Made by a program: the position numbers and the translations under genes | Assembly (NCBI GenBank): GCA_904395905.1 | Contig: CAJFNZ010000197.1 | Span: 1 to 32,652 of the forward strand | Reading direction: 5' to 3' | Source: an uncultured Oscillospiraceae bacterium | Lineage (GTDB): Bacteria > Bacillota > Clostridia > Oscillospirales > Oscillospiraceae | Length of the DNA: 32,652 nucleotides | Shown here: in pieces, positions 12,064-19,499 of the stretch | How positions within the stretch are numbered: position 1 is the stretch's first letter | Layout of the letters: each line of letters opens with the position of its first letter | The notes under the pieces: model-generated | What the model was told of the DNA's origin: nothing | Database searches by the model: none | Seen by the model: the letters and a program-made list of their open reading frames with translations, nothing else

Positions 12064-12095
12064 AAAGATGGAGCGCCGGCCATCGGCCGGCGCTC
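12064..12095 (-). terminator. Terminator of the minus-strand small membrane protein
   Basis: GAGCGCCGGCC, loop ATC, GGCCGGCGCTC is a perfect 11-bp stem at 12071-12095. Read on the minus strand it is followed by CATCTTTTCC. It lies 27 bp beyond the stop of the gene at 12123. Confidence 0.7.
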
Positions 12096-12122
12096 TCACT
12101 ATGGAAAGGAATCGAAGACGAA

Positions 12123-12440
12123 TCAGGCGGCAGCCGGCTTGTGGTGACGGCGATGCGCAACGCTCTGGCCGGCGGCGCGGTGGTCCAGCGCCTTATTGCG
12201 GAAGTACACCACCAGGTTCAGACCCACCGTGATGAGGTTCAGCAGGTACACCGCCAGCACGTAGTTGACGTTGCCCGAGAGGAACTTCGCGGTGATGCCG
12301 CAGCAGTATCCGAAGAGAATCAGCAGGATGAAGGCCAGGCTGGTCCCCTTGGCGGTGCCGGCCTTGTAGGCGCGATAGGCGTTCATGGGCCAGGAGATGC
12401 CGAAGCAAATCAGCATGGCGGCTTCCAGAATTTGAGGCAT
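12123..12440 (-). CDS. Small PQ-loop/SemiSWEET-like membrane protein
   Basis: 105 residues with three hydrophobic helices (about 4-22, 33-52 and 58-80). CFGISWPMNAYRAYK near the start resembles the PQ-loop region of SemiSWEET-type half transporters, and GTSLAFILLILFGYCCGI forms the second helix. The C-terminus is a basic His-containing tail (AHRRHHKPAAA). Three helices fit a half-transporter that works as a dimer; the substrate cannot be told. ATG 12440 was chosen by family resemblance; the ribosome site AGGAAGGG lies a rather long 13 nt before it. A GTG nearer that site is out of frame. The gene is divergent from a LysR-type regulator, with a palindrome over its promoter, suggesting control by that regulator. 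Confidence 0.75.
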   Translation of the reverse strand: MPQILEAAMLICFGISWPMNAYRAYKAGTAKGTSLAFILLILFGYCCGITAKFLSGNVNYVLAVYLLNLITVGLNLVVYFRNKALDHRAAGQSVAHRRHHKPAAA

Positions 12441-12476
12441 GTGTGGTCACAATCCCTTCCTCTTGTTAGTTCGTCA

Positions 12477-12506
12477 GTATTCTAGCACAGATTATCCATA
12501 TTGACC
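12477..12506 (-). promoter_or_regulatory. Promoter of the SemiSWEET-like gene
   Basis: On the minus strand TTGGTC and TAGAAT are separated by 18 bp, about 40 bp upstream of the start codon. The -35 box lies inside the 22-bp palindrome at 12494-12515, so a protein bound there would block RNA polymerase. Confidence 0.6.
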
Positions 12507-12515
12507 AATATGGAT
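12494..12515. promoter_or_regulatory. Perfect 22-bp palindrome, probable operator
   Basis: ATCCATATTG AC CAATATGGAT has perfect 10-bp arms around two bases. It overlaps the -35 region of the SemiSWEET-like gene and lies in the same divergent intergenic region as the LysR gene at 12683. LysR proteins often bind dyads of this general size. No T-run follows, and the AT-rich stem makes an RNA terminator unlikely. Confidence 0.65.
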
Positions 12516-12609
12516 TTAACACCGATTTCATAAGATGCGCCCTATTATTTTGCAATTCACCGTGAAACTGCACAAATCCCCGCCGGGCGCGCCCCCGGCA
12601 ATTTCAGGC

Positions 12610-12638
12610 TTGCGGCGGGGGGGCGCAGACGATATAAT
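12610..12638 (+). promoter_or_regulatory. Promoter of the LysR-type gene
   Basis: TTGCGG (12610-12615) and a perfect TATAAT (12633-12638) are separated by 17 bp, about 45 bp before the GTG start. Confidence 0.7.
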
Positions 12639-12682
12639 AATAGCCGCATCCACGGGAACGCTGCCGAAGGGAGGGGAGGCCT

Positions 12683-13567
12683 GTGGAACTGTCGCAGCTG
12701 CGCTATTTCTGCGCGGTGGCCGAGACCCAGCACGTGACCCAGACGGCCGAACGGCTGCACATCGCCCAGCCGGCCCTGACGCAGTCCATCCGCCGGCTGG
12801 AGCGGGAGCTGGGGGTGCCGCTGTTCGCGCCCAAGGGCCGTGGCATCGAGCTGACGGCGTACGGCAGCTTCCTCTACCGGAAGCTGGCGCCGGTGCTCAA
12901 GACCCTGGAGCAGCTGCCCCGGGAGCTGGCGGCCATGGCCGACCTGGAGCGGGACACCATCCACATGAACGTCCTGGCCGCCTCCACGCTGCTGACGGCC
13001 TCGGTCATCGCCTACAAGCGCCAGCACCGGGAGGCCCACTTCCAGCTGCTCCAGAGCGGCGAGGCGGAGCACTGCGATTTGACCGTCTACACGGCCCTGC
13101 CGGACCAGGCGCTGCCGTCCGGCGGCCCGGCCTTCTACTGCGAGGAGCGGTTTTATCTGGCCGTGCCCCGGGGCGGCCCCTACGCCGGCCGCACGGCCAT
13201 CCGCCTCGAGGAGGCGGCCGGGGAGGAGTTCATCCTCCTGGGCGGCAGCTACCGGCAGCTGCGGGCCCTGTGCGACCGGTTCTGCGCCCAGGCCGGCTTC
13301 CGGCCGAAGGTCATCTTTGAGAGCGACTCGCCGGCCACCGTGCGGAACCTGATTGCCGCCGGCGTCGGCGTGGGCTTCTGGCCGGAGTTCACCTGGGGCG
13401 CCGTGGACGAGGCCGAGGTGCTGCTGCTGCCCATCGAGTCCCCCGACTGCCGGCGCCGGCTGGTGGTCCGGTGCGGCCAGGGGCGGGAGGCCAAGGAGAC
13501 CGTCCAGCGGTACTACCGGTTCCTGGAGGACTACTTCCGCAGCTTTGCCGACGTCCAGGAGGTCTGA
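12683..13567 (+). CDS. LysR-family transcriptional regulator
   Basis: 294 residues, a standard length. GTG 12683 follows GGGAGGGGAGG, and the protein opens with the canonical ELSQLRYFCAVAE. The winged helix-turn-helix occupies residues 1-60 (TQTAERLHIAQPALTQSIRRLE, then LGVPLFAPKGRGIELT). Residues ~90-294 form the periplasmic-binding-protein-like effector domain. It is divergent from the SemiSWEET-like gene and precedes the MBOAT gene by 46 bp. The palindrome at 12494-12515 is the best candidate binding site. The effector is unknown. Confidence 0.95.
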   Translation: MELSQLRYFCAVAETQHVTQTAERLHIAQPALTQSIRRLERELGVPLFAPKGRGIELTAYGSFLYRKLAPVLKTLEQLPRELAAMADLERDTIHMNVLAASTLLTASVIAYKRQHREAHFQLLQSGEAEHCDLTVYTALPDQALPSGGPAFYCEERFYLAVPRGGPYAGRTAIRLEEAAGEEFILLGGSYRQLRALCDRFCAQAGFRPKVIFESDSPATVRNLIAAGVGVGFWPEFTWGAVDEAEVLLLPIESPDCRRRLVVRCGQGREAKETVQRYYRFLEDYFRSFADVQEV

Positions 13568-13613
13568 GCCGCCGCAGCTGCGAACTGTTGTTGAAGAGAA
13601 AGAGGGAAGGCCC

Positions 13614-15023
13614 GTGGTATTTTCCAGCTTTGCGTTTCTGTTCGTCTTTTTCCCGGCGGTGCTGCTGTGCTATTTCGTCATCCGGCAGCGCCACCGGTTT
13701 GCCCGGAACCTGGTGCTGCTGTTCTTCAGCCTGGGGTTTTACCTCTACGGCGAGCCCAAGGGCATCTTCGTCATGCTGGCCGTCATCGCCGTCAGCTACG
13801 TCTCGGCCATGGCCATGGAGCGGGCGAAGACCCGGGCCGGCCGCCGGTGGGCCATGGGCCTGGCGGTGGCGGCCATGGTGGCCGTGCTGGGGTACTACAA
13901 GTACACCGGCTTTTTGGTGGAGAACGTCAACGGCCTCTTCGGCCTCTCGCTGCCGGTGCCGCAGATTATCATGCCCATCGGCATCTCCTTCTTCACCTTC
14001 CAGTCCATGAGCTACGTGCTGGACGTCTACCGGGAGACGGTGCCCGCCCAGCGGAACCCGCTGTACGTGGCGCTCTACGTGACGCTGTTCCCCCAGCTGG
14101 TGGCCGGCCCCATCGTCCGCTATGAGACGGTGGCCCAGGAGATTGTCTCCCGGCGGGAGACCATGGACGACTTCTACGCCGGCATGACCCGGTTCATCGT
14201 GGGCCTGGGCAAGAAGATGCTCCTGGCCAACCCCCTCGGCGAGGTCGCCGCCGACCTCTTCGGCCTGAGCGCTTTGGCGCTCACGCCGACAAAGGCCTGG
14301 ATTGGCGCCGTCTGCTTCGCCCTGCAGATCCTCTTTGACTTCTCCGGCTACTCGGATATGGCCATCGGCATGGGGCGGATGTTCGGGTTCCACTTCCTGG
14401 AGAACTTCACCTTCCCGTACATCTGCCGGTCCATCACCGACTTCTGGCGGCGGTGGCACATCAGCCTGTCCACCTGGTTCCGGGACTACATCTATATCCC
14501 CCTGGGCGGCAACCGCAAGGGGAAGGCCCGGCAGCTGCTGAACCTGCTGATTGTCTGGACCCTGACGGGCTTCTGGCACGGGGCCAGCTGGAATTTCGTC
14601 CTCTGGGGCCTCTACTTTGCGGCGCTGCTGATCCTCGAGAAGCTGTTCCTGGGCCGCCTGCTGGACCGGCTGCCCCGGGCGGTGGGCCACGTCTACGCCC
14701 TCTTTTTCGTGCTGATTGGCTGGGTCATCTTCAACTGCACCAGCCTGGCGGACATCGGCACGTATCTCCATGCGATGTTCGCCGGGACCTCGGCCGGGGC
14801 GGCCGACTGGCAGTACGTCCAGTGGTTCCTGCGGCAGTACGGCCTGGAGCTGCTGGCGGCGGTGCTGGTGTCCACGCCGCTGCTCCAGCGGGCGGTGGCC
14901 CGGTGGAAGGACCGGCCGCTGGCCCGGCTGGGCTGGACCGTCTGGCTGCTGGCGGTGTTCGGCCTGTCCCTGCTGGCCCTGGCCAGCTCGTCGTTCAACC
15001 CGTTCATCTATTTCCGGTTCTGA
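13614..15023 (+). CDS. MBOAT-family membrane O-acyltransferase (AlgI/DltB-like)
   Basis: 469 residues. GTG 13614 follows AGAGGGAAGG; the open frame runs further upstream through the LysR gene, but only this start has a ribosome site and gives the family's usual N-terminus (VVFSSFAFLFVFFPAVLLCYF). About ten or more hydrophobic helices are present. Family motifs are seen: PIGISFFTFQSMSYVLDVYR, FPQLVAGPIVRY, FDFSGYSDMAIGMGRMFGF, FWRRWHISLSTWFRDYIYIP with His282, and TGFWHGASWNFVLWG with the invariant His322. Such proteins pass acyl groups across the membrane to a surface polymer. The next gene, a DHHW/AlgX-like protein, is the usual partner. The acceptor polymer is unknown. Confidence 0.93.
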   Translation: MVFSSFAFLFVFFPAVLLCYFVIRQRHRFARNLVLLFFSLGFYLYGEPKGIFVMLAVIAVSYVSAMAMERAKTRAGRRWAMGLAVAAMVAVLGYYKYTGFLVENVNGLFGLSLPVPQIIMPIGISFFTFQSMSYVLDVYRETVPAQRNPLYVALYVTLFPQLVAGPIVRYETVAQEIVSRRETMDDFYAGMTRFIVGLGKKMLLANPLGEVAADLFGLSALALTPTKAWIGAVCFALQILFDFSGYSDMAIGMGRMFGFHFLENFTFPYICRSITDFWRRWHISLSTWFRDYIYIPLGGNRKGKARQLLNLLIVWTLTGFWHGASWNFVLWGLYFAALLILEKLFLGRLLDRLPRAVGHVYALFFVLIGWVIFNCTSLADIGTYLHAMFAGTSAGAADWQYVQWFLRQYGLELLAAVLVSTPLLQRAVARWKDRPLARLGWTVWLLAVFGLSLLALASSSFNPFIYFRF

Positions 15024-15039
15024 GAGAGGAGGCGAAGGT

Positions 15040-16245
15040 ATGAAGAAAAAGCTCCTGCGGCTGCTGCTGATGGTGCCGGTGCTGGCGACGCTGTTCCTGG
15101 TGCCGGCGCTGACGGCCCTGTCGGCCCTGCCGGGCTCGCCTCTGACGCCGACGGCCGGCTATTCGGTCTGGGAGAACCGCTCCATGGCCGATTTGCCGCA
15201 GCTGACGGCCGAGAGCTTCTGGGACGGCTCGTACTTCGCCGGCTGGGAGACGTTCCTCTCGGACCGGTTCTACGGCCGGGACCGGTGGCTCCAGCTGAAC
15301 ACGGCGGTGGAGCTGCTCCGGAGGCGGGGGTCGGTCAACGACACGGTCGTCACCGAGGACGTGCTGCTGCCCCAGAACCCGATACCCGACTACGGCGCCC
15401 GGGACTACGCCGCCGAGGCCGAGGCCATGGCCGCGCAGCTGGCCGACATCGACGCCCTGGTCCGCAGCTACGGCGGGACGTTCCTCTACGTCGGCCTGCC
15501 GGAGCAGCGGTCGCTGTTCCGGGACGTGTACCCGGACTGGCAGGAGAACAACGCCGCGCACCTGGAGAACACCGAGACGGCCTTCGCCGCGGCCATGGAG
15601 GCTCGGGAGGTGCCGCTGCTGCTGCTCCGGCCTCTCTATGAGGCGGCGGAGGACCGGACGGCGCTCTACTCGGTGGTGGACCACCACTACACGCTGCCGG
15701 GGGCGTATGTGGCCTATCGGGCCGTCTGCGACGCCCTGGCGGAGGCCGGCTGGGACTTCCCGGTGGTGACAGAGGACCAGATCTCCTTCCAGCAGCTGCC
15801 GAACCCGTTTTTGGGGACGTACAACCGGAAGCTCTACGGCCTCTCCCCGGTGGAGGAGCAGCTGTGGGTCTACCACTCGGAGATGGCCGTGCCCTTCACC
15901 CGGACGGACGGCGGCGAGCCGGTCGCGGCGGAGGTGCTGGACCTGCCCGACGGGTCGTGGCAGTACGTGTACTACAACCTCTATATGGGCGGCGACCAGG
16001 CGGAGACGGTCGTGGACACCGGCCGGGAGGCGCTGCCGTCCATCCTCATCTGGGGGGACTCCTTCACCAACGCGCTGGAGAGCCTGGCCTGGATGAGCTT
16101 TGACGAGATGCGCTCGCTGGACCTGCGCTACTACCGCGAGATGACGCTGCGCCAGTACATCGAGACGTACCGGCCGGACATCGTGCTGTGCGTGCGGGAC
16201 GATTTGAACTACCTCTCCACGGCCGGCAACGGCACGGTGCAGTGA
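15040..16245 (+). CDS. DHHW/AlgX-like exported protein, partner of the MBOAT acyltransferase
   Basis: 401 residues; ATG 15040 follows GAGAGGAGGCGAAGG and lies 16 bp after the MBOAT gene. An N-terminal basic-hydrophobic segment (MKKKLLRLLLMVPVLATLFL) acts as signal or anchor. The rest is an SGNH-hydrolase-like domain of the AlgX/AlgJ/DHHW group: WENRSMADLPQLT near the start, FLSDRFYGRDRW, VDHHYTLPGAYVAY with Asp214-His215-His216, and IWGDSFTNALES with Ser341. In related systems this protein takes the acyl group from the MBOAT step and places it on an exported polysaccharide. The fourth position of the DHHW motif is Tyr here. The role is inferred from family and pairing. Confidence 0.85.
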   Translation: MKKKLLRLLLMVPVLATLFLVPALTALSALPGSPLTPTAGYSVWENRSMADLPQLTAESFWDGSYFAGWETFLSDRFYGRDRWLQLNTAVELLRRRGSVNDTVVTEDVLLPQNPIPDYGARDYAAEAEAMAAQLADIDALVRSYGGTFLYVGLPEQRSLFRDVYPDWQENNAAHLENTETAFAAAMEAREVPLLLLRPLYEAAEDRTALYSVVDHHYTLPGAYVAYRAVCDALAEAGWDFPVVTEDQISFQQLPNPFLGTYNRKLYGLSPVEEQLWVYHSEMAVPFTRTDGGEPVAAEVLDLPDGSWQYVYYNLYMGGDQAETVVDTGREALPSILIWGDSFTNALESLAWMSFDEMRSLDLRYYREMTLRQYIETYRPDIVLCVRDDLNYLSTAGNGTVQ

Positions 16246-16263
16246 CGGGGAATCAAAATTATA

Positions 16264-16316
16264 AAAAAACCGCGGAGGACCGGAACGAACCGGGCCTCCG
16301 CGTCGTCTTTTCTTTA
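16264..16316. terminator. Bidirectional terminator between the MBOAT operon and glyA
   Basis: CGCGGAGGACCGG, loop AACGAA, CCGGGCCTCCGCG form a strong stem (16271-16302). It is followed by TCGTCTTTTCTTT on the plus strand and by seven T on the minus strand. It serves the two convergent genes at once. Confidence 0.85.
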
Positions 16317-17564
16317 GTACAGGGGATACCGGTTGCAGATCTCGCCCACAGTGGCGCGGACCTCGTCCCGGGTGGCGGGGTAGTCAACGGCGGTCTTGTA
16401 GATGCAGTCGGCGATGACGCGCATCTCCTCGGCGCCGAGGCCGCGGGTCGTGGCCGCCGGCGTGCCGACGCGGACGCCCGAGGTGACGGTGGGCTTCTCC
16501 GGGTCGTTGGGGATGGCGTTCTTGTTGACGGTGATGTAGACGTCGTCCAGATGGGTCTGCATCTCGCGGCCGGTGGTGTGGAAGGGGCGGACGTCCGCCA
16601 GCATCAGGTGGTTGTCGGTGCCGCCGGAGACCAGGTCGAAGCCCTTCTCCAGCAGGGCCTGGGCCAGGACCTGGGCGTTGTCCACAATCTTCCGGGCGTA
16701 GTCGCGGAAGGCCGGCTCCATGGCCTCCCTGAGGCAGACGGCCTTGGCCGCGATGACGTGCATCAGCGGGCCGCCCTGGGTGCCGGGGAAGACGCCGGAG
16801 TTGAGCTTCTTGGCGAACTCCTCCCGCCCGAGAATCATGCCGCCCCGGGGCCCGCGGAGGGTCTTGTGGGTCGTCGTGGTGACGATGTCGGCGTAGGGGA
16901 CCGGGCTCTGGTGGACGCCGCCGGCCACCAGCCCGGCGATGTGCGCCATGTCCACCATCAGCAGCGCCCCGTGGCGGTGGGCGATGTCGGCGAACTTTTC
17001 AAAGTCCAGCGCCCGGGGATAGGCCGACGCGCCGGCCACCAGCAGCTTCGGCTGATGGCGCTTGACCAGGTCCTCCACCTGGTCGTAGTCGATGCGGCCC
17101 GTGTCGGGGTTGACGCCGTAGGCCTGGAAGTTGAAGTACTTGCCCGAGAGGTTGGCCGGGCTGCCGTGGGTCAGATGGCCGCCGTTGGCCAAGCTCATGC
17201 CCAGCACCGTGTCGCCCGGCTGGAGCAGGGCGCAGTAGACCGCCAGGTTGGCCTGGGCCCCGGAGTGGGGCTGGACGTTGGCGAATTCCGCGCCGAAGAG
17301 CTTCTTGGCCCGCTCGATGGCCAGGGTCTCCAGCACATCGACGCACTCACAGCCGCCGTAGTAGCGCTTGCCGGGCAGGCCCTCGGCGTACTTGTTCGTC
17401 AGGACGCTGCCCATGGCCGCCATGACGGCCTGGGAGGCGATGTTCTCCGAGGCAATCAGCTCGATGTTCCGCCGCTGGCGGAACAGCTCCCGGTCCATCC
17501 GTTCGGCCACTTCCGGGTCGAACTGGCGGACAAAGTCGATGGATTCGTTGGCTACGTTGTTCAT
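16314..17564 (-). CDS. glyA: Serine hydroxymethyltransferase
   Basis: 416 residues, normal length. It interconverts serine and glycine with tetrahydrofolate and PLP. ATG 17564 follows AAGGAG; the frame stays open upstream through the riboswitch, but that part is not protein. Family motifs: [28 protein letters not shown], the YYGGCECVD segment, [12 protein letters not shown], the Asp of [14 protein letters not shown] and the PLP lysine Lys234 in [14 protein letters not shown]. It is a single-gene unit behind a tandem glycine riboswitch with an intrinsic terminator. Glycine probably relieves termination, which would favour conversion of surplus glycine to serine. Confidence 0.98.
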   Translation of the reverse strand: MNNVANESIDFVRQFDPEVAERMDRELFRQRRNIELIASENIASQAVMAAMGSVLTNKYAEGLPGKRYYGGCECVDVLETLAIERAKKLFGAEFANVQPHSGAQANLAVYCALLQPGDTVLGMSLANGGHLTHGSPANLSGKYFNFQAYGVNPDTGRIDYDQVEDLVKRHQPKLLVAGASAYPRALDFEKFADIAHRHGALLMVDMAHIAGLVAGGVHQSPVPYADIVTTTTHKTLRGPRGGMILGREEFAKKLNSGVFPGTQGGPLMHVIAAKAVCLREAMEPAFRDYARKIVDNAQVLAQALLEKGFDLVSGGTDNHLMLADVRPFHTTGREMQTHLDDVYITVNKNAIPNDPEKPTVTSGVRVGTPAATTRGLGAEEMRVIADCIYKTAVDYPATRDEVRATVGEICNRYPLY

Positions 17565-17589
17565 GACACACTCCTTATTCCAATACGAA

Positions 17590-17625
17590 TAAAAAAACGG
17601 ATTGAGCGGGAGAAGGCTCAATCCA
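17590..17625 (-). terminator. Riboswitch-controlled terminator upstream of glyA
   Basis: On the minus strand GGATTGAGC, loop CTTCTCCC, GCTCAATCC is a perfect 9-bp stem followed by G and seven T. It lies between the glycine aptamers and the glyA ribosome site, so it is the likely expression platform. Confidence 0.9.
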
Positions 17626-17649
17626 TCGGCGCGGCCCGGGCGGGCGGCA

Positions 17650-17817
17650 GATCCTCTGTCCTTTTGCCTGAGAGATTCGGCTTGCGCCTTGCACCTTCGG
17701 CACTCAATGACTTGAGCTTCTCCAGAGAGTCCTCGGTCCTTCAGTCCCATCCCCCGGGGGGATTCCTGAGAGTTTTGCTCCTTCGGCAGGCCGCTGCGGC
17801 CAATTTCCTGAAAGACT
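17650..17817 (-). ncRNA. Tandem glycine riboswitch
   Basis: On the minus strand two aptamers follow each other. The first (about 17817-17736) has GCCGAAGGAGCAA, then ACTCTCAGG and GAAGGACCGAGGA. The second (about 17735-17650) has GCCGAAGGTGCAAG, then AATCTCTCAGGCAAAAGG and ACAGAGGA. These are the conserved blocks of the glycine (gcvT) riboswitch, in the usual two-aptamer arrangement. The intrinsic terminator and glyA come next. Glycine-dependent activation is expected from the known behaviour of the class. Confidence 0.93.
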
Positions 17818-17841
17818 TCAAAGGAATATGCACTTTTCTCT

Positions 17842-17847
17842 ATTATA
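17842..17847 (-). promoter_or_regulatory. -10 box of the glyA transcript
   Basis: TATAAT on the minus strand lies about 25 bp before the first glycine aptamer. No good -35 box is seen 17 bp upstream (TAGAGT). The short T(A/G)TGGA motifs further upstream (17868-17960) could bind an activator. Confidence 0.55.
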
Positions 17848-17970
17848 GCCGGGAAAGCCCCCAAACTCTATGGGCATTTTCCATAGATTTCGGCGGTACT
17901 GCCGAAGTTCTTCTCCATATACTCCACAAAATCCGTAGATCTTCCACAAATCCCGAAACGGTATTTTGAG

Positions 17971-17999
17971 TTGACATAATACGACAGCGCGCCTATAAT
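17971..17999 (+). promoter_or_regulatory. Consensus sigma-A promoter of the RsiV-like lipoprotein gene
   Basis: A perfect TTGACA (17971-17976) and perfect TATAAT (17994-17999) have the optimal 17-bp spacing, 31 bp before the start codon. This is the strongest promoter in the window and implies high constitutive expression. Confidence 0.9.
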
Positions 18000-18030
18000 A
18001 AGAAAACAACTCAGCAAGGAGGAAACGTGT

Positions 18031-19356
18031 ATGATGCGCAGATGGATGGCGGCGGTGCTGGCCCTGATAATGGTGTTGGGACTGGCGGCCTGCAGCCGGG
18101 AAGCGGCGGCGCCCGACGCGCCGGATTCGTCCGCGGAGGGGCCGGCGGACACGGGCGGGCAGACGGGCGGCACGTCCGGTGACACGTCCGGTGAGACGCC
18201 CGACGGCGGGACGTCCGGCAGCGGCGGGACGTCCGGCAGCGGAGAGACGTCCGACGGCGGAGAGACGGCGCCGGACGACAGCGGCGAAACCGTCACGACG
18301 CCGGACACGGGGACGTCCGCCCACGTGGTCCTGTCGGTGACGGCCCACGATGCCGAGCGGACGGATGCGGCGGGGAACCTGCTGCTCCAGGAGAACCTGC
18401 GGGAGGCCGCGGTGACCATGCCCGGCTCGGCGGCCGCGTCCATCAACGAGGCGCTGGCGGGCCGCTACCAGCGGCGGGTGGAGGAGGCGGCAGACCTCCT
18501 GACGACGACCCAGGAGCTCCAGGCGGAGGCGGCGTCCACGGGCCTGCCCTTCAGCGGCTACGCCCTGACGGACCGGGTGGAGGCCGGCCGGCTGGACAAC
18601 GCGGTGGTCAGCGTGGTCTTTACATCCATCGACGCCACCGGCGGCGCGCACGGCAACATGGCCGTTGAGGCCATGACCTTTGACGCCGTCACCGGGACGC
18701 AGCTGACGCTGGACAATCTGACCGGGGACCGGAATGCCCTGCGCCTGGCGGTCGCCGCGGCGGCGGAGGCCCAGGTGGCCGCCAATCCGGAGCTCTACTA
18801 TCCCAATGCGGCCGACCAGGCGGGGTCCCTTCTGGAGGAATGCACCTGGGCGCTGACCGACGAGGGGCTGACGGTCTACTGCGACCCCTACTATCTGGCG
18901 CCCTATGCCGCGGGGGTGGTGCGTGTGACCGTGGGATACGAGGACCTGGAGGGCCTTTTGAATCCGCGCTGGTTCCCGGAGGCCGCGGCGGCGGACGGGA
19001 CGATGACGGCCCGGTTGGACGAGAGCGGCGCGGCAGCCGGCCAGGCGGCGGCCCACACGGTGGCCGACGAGGGCGGTTCCGTGCTGGTGGCCACGGCCGA
19101 CGGTGCGGTCCATGGCGTCTGCATCCGGCGGGTGAGCAGCTCCGACGGGAACACCTGGTACGCCGGGGAGCTGCTGCTGGCCGTGGACGGCCTGGCGGAC
19201 GGCGAGTCGGTGGCCGTCACGGCCATGCTGCCCGACGCGATGACCAATCTGATGGTCACCTGGGAGACCGCCGACGGCACGGTCTGCCAGGGCTTCTTCC
19301 AGAGCGGCAAGGACGGCTCGGTCTTCTTGCAGCCGCTGGAAACCGTCGTGTTCTGA
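18031..19356 (+). CDS. Lipoprotein with RsiV-like (DUF3298) domain
   Basis: 441 residues; ATG 18031 follows AAGGAGG. A lipoprotein signal ends in the lipobox GLAAC with Cys21 as the lipidated residue. Residues ~25-95 are a low-complexity Gly/Ser/Thr/Asp linker encoded by near-repeats of ACGTCCGGC-type units. The rest matches the DUF3298/RsiV type: FTSIDATGGAHGNMAVEAM, FDAVTGTQLTLDNLTG, YYLAPYAAGVVRVTVGYEDL. RsiV itself is an anti-sigma factor that binds lysozyme; this protein lacks a cytoplasmic anti-sigma part, so it is a surface relative of unknown ligand, not RsiV. It stands alone with a consensus promoter. Confidence 0.85.
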   Translation: MMRRWMAAVLALIMVLGLAACSREAAAPDAPDSSAEGPADTGGQTGGTSGDTSGETPDGGTSGSGGTSGSGETSDGGETAPDDSGETVTTPDTGTSAHVVLSVTAHDAERTDAAGNLLLQENLREAAVTMPGSAAASINEALAGRYQRRVEEAADLLTTTQELQAEAASTGLPFSGYALTDRVEAGRLDNAVVSVVFTSIDATGGAHGNMAVEAMTFDAVTGTQLTLDNLTGDRNALRLAVAAAAEAQVAANPELYYPNAADQAGSLLEECTWALTDEGLTVYCDPYYLAPYAAGVVRVTVGYEDLEGLLNPRWFPEAAAADGTMTARLDESGAAAGQAAAHTVADEGGSVLVATADGAVHGVCIRRVSSSDGNTWYAGELLLAVDGLADGESVAVTAMLPDAMTNLMVTWETADGTVCQGFFQSGKDGSVFLQPLETVVF

Positions 19357-19359
19357 GGA

Positions 19360-19422
19360 CGGGCGCAGCGGCGGCAGGGGCTCGACGGGCAAGCGCCGGC
19401 AGCTGTGGAATGTTATCTAAAA
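19360..19422 (+). repeat. Dispersed intergenic repeat, copy A
   Basis: The core at 19390-19422 reads CAAGCGCCGGCAGCTGTG then GAATGTTATCTAAAA. It is the same element as at 25641-25710 and, inverted, at 32243-32318. Conservation extends upstream into GCGGCGGCAGGGG. Copy A ends just before the -35 box of the adaptor operon. Confidence 0.65.
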
Positions 19423-19425
19423 TGA

Positions 19426-19454
19426 TTGACAAGGGACAGATTCCTTGATATATT
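19426..19454 (+). promoter_or_regulatory. Promoter of the exporter/SLH operon
   Basis: A perfect TTGACA (19426-19431) and TATATT (19449-19454) are separated by 17 bp, about 46 bp before the adaptor start. It abuts the dispersed repeat copy A. Confidence 0.75.
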
Positions 19455-19499
19455 GACTGTATTAGAACAAGGCATACGCCTGACCAGGAGGTCTACCAA

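Noticed and set aside
12193-12450. Alternative minus-strand frame starting at GTG 12450, closer to the ribosome site
   Set aside because: Its protein is Arg/Gly/His-rich without helices, while the other frame gives a three-helix membrane protein resembling a known family.
13568-13606. Fourth copy of the dispersed repeat, considered as a firm annotation
   Set aside because: Similarity to copies A-C is only partial (CGCAGCTGCGAACTGTTGTTGAA) and could be chance, so it is mentioned only within the repeat finding.
17565-17864. N-terminal extension of the glyA frame
   Set aside because: The frame is open through the riboswitch and terminator, but the ATG at 17564 has an AAGGAG site and gives the family's normal start.
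16188-17969. A 593-codon plus-strand frame across glyA and its riboswitch
   Set aside because: It is antisense to glyA, crosses the bidirectional terminator and the glycine riboswitch, and its translation matches no protein family.
18165-18285. Short tandem repeats, considered as a CRISPR or satellite
   Set aside because: The units are in frame, vary in sequence and encode the Gly/Ser/Thr linker of the lipoprotein; there are no spacers of even length.
17868-18446. A 192-codon minus-strand frame overlapping the lipoprotein gene
   Set aside because: Most of it is antisense to the low-complexity linker of the lipoprotein. Only its last ~20 codons read naturally, which is reported as a separate low-interest observation.
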